A stretch of 64,000 nt of DNA from Antedon mediterranea (Eukaryota; Echinodermata; Crinoidea; Comatulida; Antedonidae). The stretch lies in assembly GCF_964355755.1 (NCBI RefSeq), contig NC_092672.1:9668501-9732500 (forward strand). Reading direction: 5' to 3'. Within the stretch, counting starts at the first letter, position 1. Each line of letters begins with the position of its first letter. Shown piece after piece: positions 46,995 through 57,290 of the stretch. The position numbers were made by a program, and so were the translations under genes. Under the pieces are notes generated by a model that saw only the letters and a list, made by a program, of their open reading frames with translations, had not been told where the DNA came from and ran no database searches.

Positions 46995-47879
46995 CGCAAT
47001 GGTGGCAAAGGGTGCTCGACTCGACAAATATCTAATGACTTCTGTATTTATACATTTGTGTGCATAATACACTATAATCTGCGTTGGGAATTCTATTCAC
47101 TTTGTGACTAATACAAACTATGTACTTATAAATTTAATACTGCATACACTTGTACTATTTACGTCGAAAAGATTAAAATTAGATATAGTTTAATATGTTA
47201 AAATAGAATATATTTATATAGATATATATATATATATTTGCAAAAACCTACTGCATAATATCCCGATATTTTAATTTAAAAAATGGAATTAGTAAACTAA
47301 TCTAAATCGTTTTTAAAAACTGCTGCGTTTCATTCATTATTTTCAAGCGAAATGTATTTTCAAATGAAAACAAAAAAGGATTTTGTAAATTAGTAGTAGG
47401 CCTATAGTATTATGAAATAAATATTAATATGTAATATTATATTTTATCTTTATTAACAAAAAGTATTATTGTATAGATAATATATATTTAAGGACTTATA
47501 AAGTTCTTAATATGTATATTTGTGTCTTGTATTTTGAATTAAAAAAAAAGAGTTCTTAAAGTGCACGTTTTCTTATGATTTCACGTTACATTTTTCCTAG
47601 ATCGCAGTTTAAAGTTGATTTAAAATCATCAAATTACTAGAAAATCAAACTAATAAGCAATAATTTTAATTAAATCAAAAGAAAATCGAAAGCTCCCTAC
47701 TAAATTTTCGATCGGTGTATTTACTTTGTTCATTGTTTATGTTTCCTATCCACGTATAGTTATTGGTCTGTCAACTCTATGGCCTTTTACCTTTTCGTAA
47801 AAACATTGTGAGGAAAATTCGGTTGTATGAGTATGATATCCATCGGAAGCCTTATCATATAAGGCAAGCGAAAATATTT

Positions 47880-48054
47880 TAATCTCAACGATTATAAGCA
47901 ACGTCTTAGTTAAGTCGAAGATGCTCTCCAGGTGGAATGTCATCCTGAGATGAGTAGTAGTAATTAGTCTTGTTTATTTTATTTCATTTATATGTAATTT
48001 TTTACTTTCTATGGACCAGAGTTTCCAAAATGAAAGATTGAATGAATGAATGAA
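47880..48054 (+). repeat. Dispersed SINE-like repeat, inverted partner of 57118-57290
   Basis: GAAGATGCTCTCCAGGTGGA, GTCATCCTGAGATGAG and, at its end, TTTCTATGGACCAGAGTTTCC plus GATTGAATGAATGAATG. The reverse complement of each occurs at 57118-57290. Confidence 0.7.
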
Positions 48055-48609
48055 TATCCTGGCACACATGGCATACAAAACATAAGTTTCGAACAATGAA
48101 ACAAAAATATATTCAGCTATGTTATGTACAATTTATTATGAATATTAAAGAAAATAGATTCTTTGGATCAAGTTTGTTGACATCTGCTATACATTGTTAA
48201 GAATATATAATCACACTAAAACTATATCTTATGAGGTTTACAGCTTAGACTATAAAATACCGTCTGATAAAAGCAGTCACATTTGTAGTTATTTATTTTT
48301 ACTTTGGTTTAAAATAATATACATTATTATCGATATCAATGGATATCGTCTAATATTATACGTTCTACTTTTACGTTTAAAATTTAATAAATATTATGTT
48401 TCGTTCATTACTGAATACACGAAAGAGTATCAAAAGTAGCAGCGTTTTTTTTATATTTTAAATATACACTGCACCCCACAAGTTCACCAACTGTAGGCTA
48501 AATGACATATTATTGGATAATTACCAATTACTCTGTATGAACAGCAGAGTTCGCCTTGTTTGAAATTACTCGAAATAACGTACATGACAACATGAGTATC
48601 GTGTTGTTT

Positions 48610-48860
48610 GGTTATTGATGGTTGGTTTCCACCTTGACGCAACGCAACGACGTATACGCAGTGCAAGTGAGTTTATCAATAACAATCGGCAGATGAGATG
48701 ATTACTTACCGGTGGGCTTATACGTTACGTATAATGCTTGGTTCTCACTATGACGTAACGCAAGGATGTAATTCATGCCACAAGCTATAGTTTATTCGAA
48801 ATGTTGCTTGTGATTGGTAATTCACTTGCGTTGCATCTCTAGTGAGAACCACGCCTTGTA
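48610..48860. mobile_element. MITE of the GACGCAACGCAACG family
   Basis: GCTTGGTTCTCACTATGACG near 48736 and inverted AGTGAGAACCACGCCTT near 48856; the first part (48625-48665) carries GGTTTCCACCTTGACGCAAC. Related to 16545-17000. Confidence 0.7.
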
Positions 48861-49161
48861 GTGTCAACCAAGTTTTAAAGTTGTGGTAAATGGAGAAACA
48901 TGGCGTATTAAAGATGTGGTGTTGACATTATTATTATCACTTTTTCTTACGAAATATGAAACGTATTCCTTGACAAATGATTGAAATTTAAATCATACAT
49001 GAAAAAAAAATGCTATTTGGTTTATAATATAAAAATGTACATCTTAACCCCCAATGATGGTCTGATCGTCACATCGCATTTTATGAATAATTGCTGGATA
49101 AGCCACTGGAAAAAAATGTATCATCAGCTGTAGCTTATGGTCACGATGTGATCCTTTTGTT

Positions 49162-49361
49162 TCATTTGTACCGAAAAGGTTCATCAGCAGCCCCGTTTCC
49201 TGAATACGTTGGGCTTTCACTAGAATCAATACTTTCAATCTGGCTGGAATCAATGTTAACATCACTAGTATCAATACTCGAGCCTGGATGTTCTGGATAT
49301 TCATTGCCTGGTTCGGGTGTCTGATATAAATGGCCACTTGGCATCCCAGGAAAACCACCAC
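49162..49361 (-). CDS. Collagen-like gene exon g: acidic Ser-rich C-terminus and stop
   Basis: 200 nt to TGA. Opens [10 protein letters not shown], then Asp/Ser/Ile-rich repeats ([12 protein letters not shown]) and ends F-R-Y-K. No globular domain recognised. Confidence 0.88.
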
Positions 49362-52300
49362 CTGAGGAAAAAATCATGAATCTCTCTTCATTTGTTTTTA
49401 CTTATTTTCCACAACTACATTTTAAATATGAAAATATAATAAAATAAAATAAATGCCAATTCCAGTAAGAAGACGATAACAAAAAAACAAAAAAAAATGA
49501 AAAACAAACAACAATCAACAAGAGATGTACATACCGAATTGCTGGTTAATTATTCGTTTACAAGCTTCTAGTTCTTTATTCATTATATGTACACTTTCTA
49601 ATATTTGTTTTAGTTGTTCTATCTGGAATAAAAACAAAATAAAAATATTACAATGCATGAAAATAAGCGAAGAATGGAGAACCAGAAAATGTTACGGATA
49701 TAGAGAAAATGTTGTTGAACCTTAAGGATATTTTAAGCACTTAACAGACAATTTACTACAATGTTTAGTACAACTTGATGTAATATATATGAACAAAATA
49801 ACCGGGGTTTCAATTAGACCGATCCCTGGTTAGCGACGAGGGTCTATCCCGTTATATCGGTTTGGGGGTTTTTTTTGGCATCATGTTGGAATCCCTTTTA
49901 TCGTATTAGTTTATGTACAGCGCTTAGAGGTTTCACAATATTAGGCGCTATATAAATCCAGGATATTATTATTATACCGTATACTTATTAATCTATAGTT
50001 ATCTGCATTATTCAGGTATTTTAATTTGTTGGTAACTAACAAAAACAAAACTTCGAATACAACTTACGGTTACATAGTCATCAGGTAATTTTGCCGGAAT
50101 ACCAGGTGGGCCAGGAGGTCCCTGTGGTCCTATCAGACCCTGTGCACCAGTCGGTCCTACAATGTAAACCAAAATATCAATTACCCTACCATTATTAAGA
50201 ATGTGCTAATATTTTATTTATTATTGGTTTGCTTTCTTATCTTATATTATTACATTTGTATATTTGTGTTGCGTCTCTGTGGGAATCAAGCATTAATCTC
50301 AACTCTCACCATTTATTTCACGTACCTTTTGGACCTGGCATTCCTGCGGGCCCAGGTTGTCCAACTTTTCCTATTGGCCCGGGTTTTCCCGGAGCACCAC
50401 GCTCTCCCTCATCTCCTTTATCTCCTTTGGAACCTTTCAGTCCCTCGGTGCCCGGTGGTCCTACTTTACCTTTAGTTCCAGGAGGGCCTTTTGGACCAAC
50501 TATAAGAGCACCACCTTGCGATGCTTGTAGGTCCGATGTATATGAGATCTGCAATTGTAATATAATATGTTATTGGTTCGATAGCTTGTATACAATGTAT
50601 GGTATAAACAATAGTGTTGATATTGATTAAAAAAGGTCATTATGAGGTACTCACGTATTTGTTGCTACCATCAACCTTCGAGTGAGTGATATCTTTTCGG
50701 TGTTCTAGTTGCTTAACTTTTATCTTTAACGCTTCTATTTCAGAACAATTAAAACAAACTGAAAGACAGAAGACATTGGAATTATAAATTGCTATAACAT
50801 TATTTTTTGTTTGTTGTTTTGTTTACATGTTCGACAAAATGTGTCCTCTTAGTTGTATAACATTATTTTCCGTTGTATGCCATCTTTAACAACATATAGC
50901 GCCCCCACTATTTCTGTAAAAACAAAGGAAAAAACAAACTTTAGGCCTACTAACTTTTGTCACATTTTTGACCTGAAAACCCCGGACAGCACTGTCTTTC
51001 AACCGTGTCGACTGGCTTGTATGCCGTTATGTATCGAGGACGGAAGACTATCCTAGAAAACAAAAGATCAAAAACGTGGTCATTATTCATAACATTTGTC
51101 TTTTTTGAAATATATTAAGCAATTAGTTCAAACAGGATGTAAACCGATTTAGACGAAGATTAGTCGTATTTGAGATAAAATCTAATTTTTCCTTAGGATA
51201 TCTTTAAGATACGATCGACTTTGTAGAAAAACAATAATTATTGCACTGGGGATCTCACTATAATTCTTTGTACAATTACAGATAATAATATTGGGTGGGA
51301 AAATCTGAGAATCACCCTTTCTACTGAAACAAAGCATTTAATGGTCTTTCAAGGTTTTATATAAAATGGAGGAAACACATTCGTATTCTGTGGCAGACAA
51401 AAATAAAATGAGAAATAAAACGGTATTTTAAAAAAATTCCTCGTTATATTGACCGATTTGCAGTTATATAATTAGGCCTATTGAATAAATCTTAAGGCAT
51501 CTTATATTCGTATTTATATAGGTGTATTCTTCCTTTTTATTCAATAGGACCTAATTAATTAAAATATGAAACGAAATGTTAATAAATATATAAATGTATA
51601 GTTGCATAGACTTACACATGGAAAAGTGATCCCTTCTTACACAAACTACTTTAAAATCGATATGATTAAAAAAAAGAGCCAACAATACATAAAATATTTC
51701 TCACATTTTGAGGATTTTGAGTGACAGTTTCAACAATTTTTTAACCTCTCGTCAACGTTAATAATATTTGACGAGTACTCACAATGCTAACACCTGACAA
51801 TTTCCTATGGCAGGGGGGCTTGAGCACGCATTCCGGTGGTTGTATGGCCGCCAGCCTAACCAGTTAAACTTGTTGGTTTTCTTAATAGCTCGCATGTGGA
51901 GTGGGGGACTTAGGTGACTTCCGATACCATTCACGTTCCTAAATGTGATAGTTGTTCTTACTGCCCAACGGTGAGTTCATCTAGTTCTCGATACTTCGCG
52001 GTTAGTAAAAAAAAAAATAACGACCGCTGGGGACAAGAATGGTTAGGAGGGCAAATGGGAAGGGCTGACATACCTCCGCCCTAAGCATTATCGATGCGTC
52101 AAAATTAATTACTGAGATGTCAACTCAAGATTCATAAAACTCTTATTATACAATGAAATAGAATCGCGAAACATGGGCCCACTTTATTTGAAGAGGAAGG
52201 TGATAGTACTTCTGTTTATTTACCATTACTCCTCATTACTGATCTGAATAAAGGTGATGTTTTAATATGATAAACTAATAACTTTAAAATATCTCCCGTC

Positions 52301-53316
52301 ACGTACAGTTGCGTTTAAGTTTGTTTTCATTTAATTATAAATACATATATAATTATGTGTCCTACTTTCAACAAATCACCATGTAAAATAAATAGTTTAC
52401 ATACAATTATTAATAGAACATTATGACAAAAAATATTGGTATTGGTAACGATTGTATTTATTCAGTTGTCAGCAATAGTAGTTATACATACCGATTCAAT
52501 AATGTATAGCTATTTATAGAAAATGAATTATGTATTATATTATTATAGCCGCTCATTAACATGAGGCCTGCTGTAAGTTCTTTTGAACTTTGGGATAGAC
52601 TATCAATATATCAAACAGCCTATTAATTTTAAATTACCGAGAAATCTTATTTTTTTGTTAGTTTTGGCAGACTACTTGGGTAGGCATCTAACCTTCGCCA
52701 AAAGTAAACACAATGTTTTATAAAAACATGTTATTGTATGGTTTACATTTTAAATACATTATAAATAGTTTGCTTCCAATTATTATGTTTATTGACAGTA
52801 AAAGGACAGATGCGGACCTTGTTATCGCATTATCGTAAATGGTCGGATAAAGAGAAGAAGACGGTGTGATTTCATATCCTCTTAAATTACATGAAGAATG
52901 TATTTTCACAATTAATCAGCAATCTTGTTATTAATAAATTGAGTCCTAACGGGTAAATTCCAGGGGAAAAAATCTAAAAATATAATAAAAATTATACTTG
53001 AAAAAATCAATCTATAGCTATCTAGGATGTGTAATTTCACCTCATACATTATTACAAAGGTGTCTTTGCTTGAAAACATGTTAACGTTCACATTTATCTA
53101 AAAAACACATACTGATGCATGGAAAATGTTAGATTAAGATGACGTACTTACCTATATTGTTCTGGAAAGCAACTTGGGTTTGGTATGTGATTTAAGTTGT
53201 TTCTAACTTGTTGGTAGCTGCACCATAACGGATATCTTTCCCTAGACCGCGTCGTTCCATTTCTCACTTTACAACTAACCATTTTCGTAACTTTAAATTC
53301 ACAAAAGTTGCTCCCT
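49162..53316 (-). CDS. EMI-domain collagen-like protein (EMID1/COL26A1-type), N-terminus missing
   Basis: Seven exons on the - strand join in frame to 967 nt, about 321 residues plus stop: 53316-53152, 51052-50955, 50758-50655, 50548-50326, 50156-50068, 49622-49535, 49361-49162. Order: EMI domain with its N-F-C start and [10 protein letters not shown] end; two cysteines (C-F-N-C) and a short heptad-like helix; 26 unbroken Gly-X-Y triplets with many Lys-Gly-Asp/Glu and Pro-Gly pairs; a second helical stretch with one Cys; an acidic Ser-rich C-terminus. EMI plus collagen is the plan of EMID1 and COL26A1, secreted matrix proteins that trimerise; function here is inferred. No triplet interruption is seen. 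The exon encoding the signal peptide was not found in 53317-64000. The gene is tail to tail with the MUC4-like gene, 2.2 kb apart. Confidence 0.9.
49535..49622 (-). CDS. Collagen-like gene exon f: post-collagen helix
   Basis: 88 nt. [11 protein letters not shown] then N-K-E-L-E-A-C-K: leucine-heptad pattern with one cysteine. Phase 0 start, phase 1 end at donor GTATGT. Confidence 0.88.
49800..49976 (+). repeat. Retroelement tail, GCGCTATATAAAT(ATT)n, in intron f of the collagen-like gene
   Basis: ATTAGGCGCTATATAAATCC then GATATTATTATTAT; same end as 23436-23485. Upstream part includes AGCGCTTAGAGGTTTCAC. Confidence 0.55.
50068..50156 (-). CDS. Collagen-like gene exon e: last Gly-X-Y triplets
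   Basis: 89 nt. Seven triplets finishing G-P-P-G-P-P-G-I-P, then A-K-L-P-D-D-Y-V-T. The final Gly-Pro-Pro repeats are the type that nucleate or lock a triple helix. Phase 1 start, phase 0 end. Confidence 0.93.
50326..50548 (-). CDS. Collagen-like gene exon d: first 19 Gly-X-Y triplets
   Basis: 223 nt. A short [10 protein letters not shown] leader, then Gly-X-Y without interruption, including [12 protein letters not shown]. Splits a Gly codon at its 3' end (phase 1), as many collagen genes do. Confidence 0.95.
50655..50758 (-). CDS. Collagen-like gene exon c: C-x-x-C and short helix
   Basis: 104 nt. C-F-N-C then [14 protein letters not shown], a short amphipathic stretch that could help chains trimerise before the collagen part. 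Ends phase 0 with donor GTGAGT. Confidence 0.88.
50955..51052 (-). CDS. Collagen-like gene exon b: EMI domain, end
   Basis: 98 nt. R-P-R-Y-I-T-A-Y-K then [12 protein letters not shown], the conserved EMI C-terminus. Donor GTTAGT is acceptable but not strong. Starts in phase 2, ends in phase 1. Confidence 0.88.
51053..53151. other. Largest intron of the collagen-like gene within the EMI domain
   Basis: Mostly AT-rich. A stretch at 51780-52090 is richer in GC, with inverted AACCAGTTAAAC and TTGTTGGTT-type words, and looks like an inserted element, but I cannot name it. No extra exon fits: exons a and b join directly in phase. Confidence 0.5.
53152..53316 (-). CDS. Collagen-like gene exon a: EMI domain, first part
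   Basis: 165 nt, phase 2-2. G-S-N-F-C-E-F then [13 protein letters not shown] and P-S-C-F: cysteines in EMI spacing. Acceptor TTGCAG, donor GTAAGT on the - strand. The first base completes a codon of an unidentified upstream exon. Confidence 0.9.
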
Positions 53317-53704
53317 CTGCAATAAACAGAAAAAAATAATATATATTATGTGATGTATATTTTTATATAACTTTTGTCTATTTTTTAAATGCTTTAACTT
53401 TTTATATATGTAAAATACTAAAAATAAGAAAAACAAAAAAAACTTTAAGCTGCAGAGATAGTTTTATACTGAAACAAAATTGATATAGATTATTGTAACA
53501 AATGTAAAGAATGAAATAAAAGTGAGTGAATATCACAAAAGACAAAAAAAAAATATTTATCCTACAGAAAATCGATATATCGGTGACGTCACAGATGCTT
53601 ATTAAAATCTCGAGTTATCTTTATCTTCAATTTGTGCTGACATATAAAATAGAACGCCCTCTGCATTACATTACAGTCGATAACAATATCTTCCATCCTT
53701 TCCA

Positions 53705-53750
53705 TATTATCAATCAATCAATCAATTATTCAATCAATCAATCAATCTTC
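53705..53750. repeat. (CAAT)n-type simple repeat
   Basis: CAATCAATCAATCAATTATT then four further CAAT units. Confidence 0.9.
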
Positions 53751-54414
53751 CCATTTGTATACCGCCATTCCAACCAAACATCTTAATTTTATTTTAATCA
53801 TTTAATACAGCTAGTATTATTATTGGTATAAAATACTTATAAGATCTGACGTTGATGTTCGCTCAGCAATTTAATAGGCCTTAAAATATTTTACCTCCAC
53901 CAATTGTATATACTATTGAATTACTGGGATGTATAATGACCACTACACTATCTGTTTGATATTGTGTAATCAACACGTTAACAAATTGACTGATTGTTAC
54001 CAAAGCGTTTACGGTATATCTATAAAACACAGAAGTACCACATAAAATACAAACACTCATTCCATTGCCTACAGTATAAATACAAGCCAGTTTCAATAAT
54101 CAAACGTGGTTTAATTTTTCATGCAGTGCAAGGTATAAATCGCAAAGTTTATTTGAACACAGTGTGTAAAATCGTGTGTGGTTTACCTGACGGCAGCTTA
54201 AACTGGTCAAGATTGTCCTCAGCCGACAGCTTAATACCAACACGTTGACAATATTTGCCTGTAGTAGCAGATCAGAGGGCTTAACTTGTATACCCCATGT
54301 CATGTTAGTAAACAATATTTTAGAAAAGTCTAGCCTATACGTTACGGTACTGTGCAGCAGTAGGCCTACATTCACAAATAGGTCTACCTTAGGATTGGAT
54401 TCTTCAAGAAGACA

Positions 54415-54490
54415 CTAAAGCTCTGTCTGCACGATGATGTCATATTACTACCATATTTGGGCACATACTGATAGTGTAGACAGAGCTTTA
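54415..54490. mobile_element. MITE family 1 copy, internally deleted
   Basis: TAAAGCTCTGTCTGCACG at the left and GTGTAGACAGAGCTTTA at the right, flanked by TA on both sides. Only 76 bp remain. Confidence 0.85.
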
Positions 54491-55544
54491 GTCTAATTTA
54501 ACTATTACCAATCAGTATTAATGGCTTAAAACATTCGATTTATTAATTTAAATTGATGCATGAAACTTTATTTTGTTTTATATGTTTGCTTGTCCCGTTA
54601 GTAAATCCTCAAAATGAATTACGGTAGTCATCCTCATCAGTATCAATTTATGACCCTATTCTGTAATTATGCGAATAGAAAAACAAGCCCGTTAGATAAT
54701 CACGTTGTCATTTTGTTTTCCCATGGACCTAACTTATTTCTCCATGGTTTTCCAAAAAAAAGATACCACTTAAACAATGTCGAAGTCTAAATATTTATGC
54801 TGAAAGTGATGAGAGACAGAAGAGCTGCTCCGAAATGAACCCCCTATTTGTGAATAATGACATATTTTAACCTTTTAACTGATCATTCGTGAGAAAGTTT
54901 GTTTAAAATAAAAATTGCTGCAAGGATAAGTAGAACACAGCGTACGTGATGTTCATGAACTTGTCGCAGTTTAACTAAATAGCTTTTATCCGACAGACAA
55001 TCAGGTTTTGCTTGCAGCAAACCTAAGCTGATTTTACATATGTTAAATCTTTGTCTGATGTTGAATTAGGATAAAATAATCATTATTTTTATCTTTAAAT
55101 TGGAGTCTTTCATTTAGGTTTATAAGGGATATTTGAAGACCGATGCAAACCAAGAAAATAAACAACATTTTCAAGAATGAAACAAAGCGGGAAAAGATTA
55201 GAAGTATCTACAACCGACGAAGTCGCGCATCCATCATTATTATTTTTATGCAAAAAATGAAAAATTACAGATGCTATAATTTATGCTAATATTATTTTGT
55301 ACACTACCCTATAAAGACCTTTATAAACAACATATAACATAATATACGGTAAGCTGCTGAACCAATTGGAAATCATTGACTTAGAAATATTTTGTATTCG
55401 ATTCCCAAATTAATTTTATGTTGCACAAACAAAAATAATCAGTAGGTAATTTATTTTTCGACTAGTTCTTAGTACTCATATCAGAAATATAGACCTACTG
55501 TTTTTACTATATCCACAATTTTGTTTCTGAAACAGCAGTCTCAC

Positions 55545-55574
55545 CTTTCTTCTGGATCACTAATCATTACAGAT
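55545..55574 (-). CDS. Candidate 30-nt upstream exon of the collagen-like gene
   Basis: Flanked by TTTTATTAG and GTGAGA on the - strand and phase-compatible (2-2) with exon a. It would encode a few polar residues (S-D-P-E-E-R). It is the best in-phase candidate I found upstream but carries no signal peptide, and a microexon this short is easily matched by chance. Confidence 0.2.
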
Positions 55575-56269
55575 CTAATAAAATGGTAAAACTGTTATGT
55601 TTACAAAAACAGTAGTTTCAATTTCTAACCAAATAACACATGTACATGAAAAGTAAGTTATTTCTATATACGCATAACCCATTGATCAAAATAATACGTT
55701 ACCTTTTCTAAATCCATGCTCTATTAATCAACCGTTTAAATCTTTTAGAATACGATTTAAATCCTGTAAATGTACACAAAATGAAGTTCAACACGAAGCC
55801 AGGAACTGAAGGAATGTTGTAATAGAAAACCCAGGTAAATGGATTTATCTGGATTAGGTTAGGATCTAAATAGACTTATGATATATTCGGGCCTTGATTA
55901 ATAAATATATGTGAATCCATGGGCTAAGCTCATTATAAATGAATTTAAAACACATACTGTATTTAAAAATTATTCTTTATAAGTGCCGCTAACTTCCTAT
56001 TTGGATCAGATTGTTTTCTCTTGAAAATGTCATTCTAAAAGTTTAAAACGTTCGAAATATCATTAAAAGAGAATAGCTCATATATCATCTATGTAATTGA
56101 AGTGAATGTGAAGCAAACATTTCAATTTTGATAAGATTTTTTTCCTGATATTTTAAAATCTAAAAGTTACCATACCGTACCATACAAAATGATTGCATTT
56201 TTTGTTCGATTTAGGTCTTGTATGGTATCGAAATAAATCAAATTAAATATAGAATAGTATATTACAACA

Positions 56270-56450
56270 TTAGACTTGCCCCAAGTCTGTATTGTTTTTT
56301 TTTTTATTTATTTGTTTTTATTTCGACCGCGATTTTTGTCTGAAAAAAACTCAAGTAATACACGTATGAAACGCCATATGTGCAAAAATATTTATGTCTT
56401 TACTAATATTAAGAAAAAACTCCATCTGGAGCCCAGACTAATACAACATC
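56270..56450 (+). repeat. Dispersed repeat, inverted partner of 16300-16490
   Basis: TTGCCCCAAGTCTGTATTG, CGACCGCGATTTTTGTCTGA and GTATGAAACGCCATATGTGC, the reverse complement of the copy in intron 2. Confidence 0.65.
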
Positions 56451-57117
56451 TTTGCAGTTAAATGGCCTGTACATTCTGAAACTCTATTCGATAACACATT
56501 CTTCTATAAAAAAAATTCTAGCATCAGCACCAGGCACATGCTCTGTTTTTAATATACTGTATATTATTTGAATCTCAATATTCCCCTCTTGTTATGTCCT
56601 TGTTTGATTGATTATTTTGTCAGATCTATTCACAATCTTTAAACATATCACATCGAAATTAGGCCAACGATACACAATTTAGACAGAAAATAACATTTTC
56701 AATGAATTCGTATTGAACTTTTTTTTTTATATAATTACATAGGCCTATACCAAAACTGAATCATTTTCCAAAATTGAGTCATGTGTGTTGTGGACAAAAA
56801 GGACCTTTATAGAAAATAAGATAGGCCTAAACGTAATAAAACATTATTTGATATAGTGTATGTAACTATGATGTCATGCTATTTCTGACTTTGGTGATTG
56901 GTTAAAACGTGATACCCTGGTAAAATCTTGTGTTCTCTTGGGAAGTCCCTTATATTATTTGTGACGAGTAATAATGGCACTCTGATAGATTTGAACATTT
57001 GATTTGTTTTACTTCCAATGGAGAAGCATCCTGTAGGCCTATGACACTGGTTAATTTAAGTCTGACTAATGCTTCTTGGAAGCCACTAGCATTCGTGTTT
57101 TTGCTATAAAGACATGT

Positions 57118-57290
57118 GCATTTCATTCATTCAATCTTATATTTCGGAATATCTGGTCCATAGAAAGTAAAAATACGTATTAACAATACAATAACCTGTA
57201 CTGACCAATATTATAAGACGACGCGCTCTCATCTCATGATGGCATTTCACATGGAGAGCATCTTTGACTTCTAAGACGTCGTCCAAAATC
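57118..57290 (-). repeat. Dispersed SINE-like repeat, inverted partner of 47880-48054
   Basis: CATTCATTCAATCTTATATT, TCTGGTCCATAGAAAGTAAA and CATGGAGAGCATCTTTGACT match the other copy inversely. Confidence 0.7.

Larger units (their letters stand above)
46995..49161. other. Intergenic region between the two convergent genes
   Basis: Contains the 3' UTRs of both genes (limits unknown), a (TA)n at 47218-47236, a dispersed repeat at 47880-48054 and a MITE at 48610-48860. An 81-codon ORF at 48194-48439 has no recognisable feature. Confidence 0.6.

Noticed and set aside
53881-54375. Possible signal-peptide exon for the collagen-like gene (ORFs at 53881-54096 and 54100-54375, -)
   Set aside because: Neither has a clean signal peptide, and their donors do not leave the phase 2 needed to join the EMI exon.
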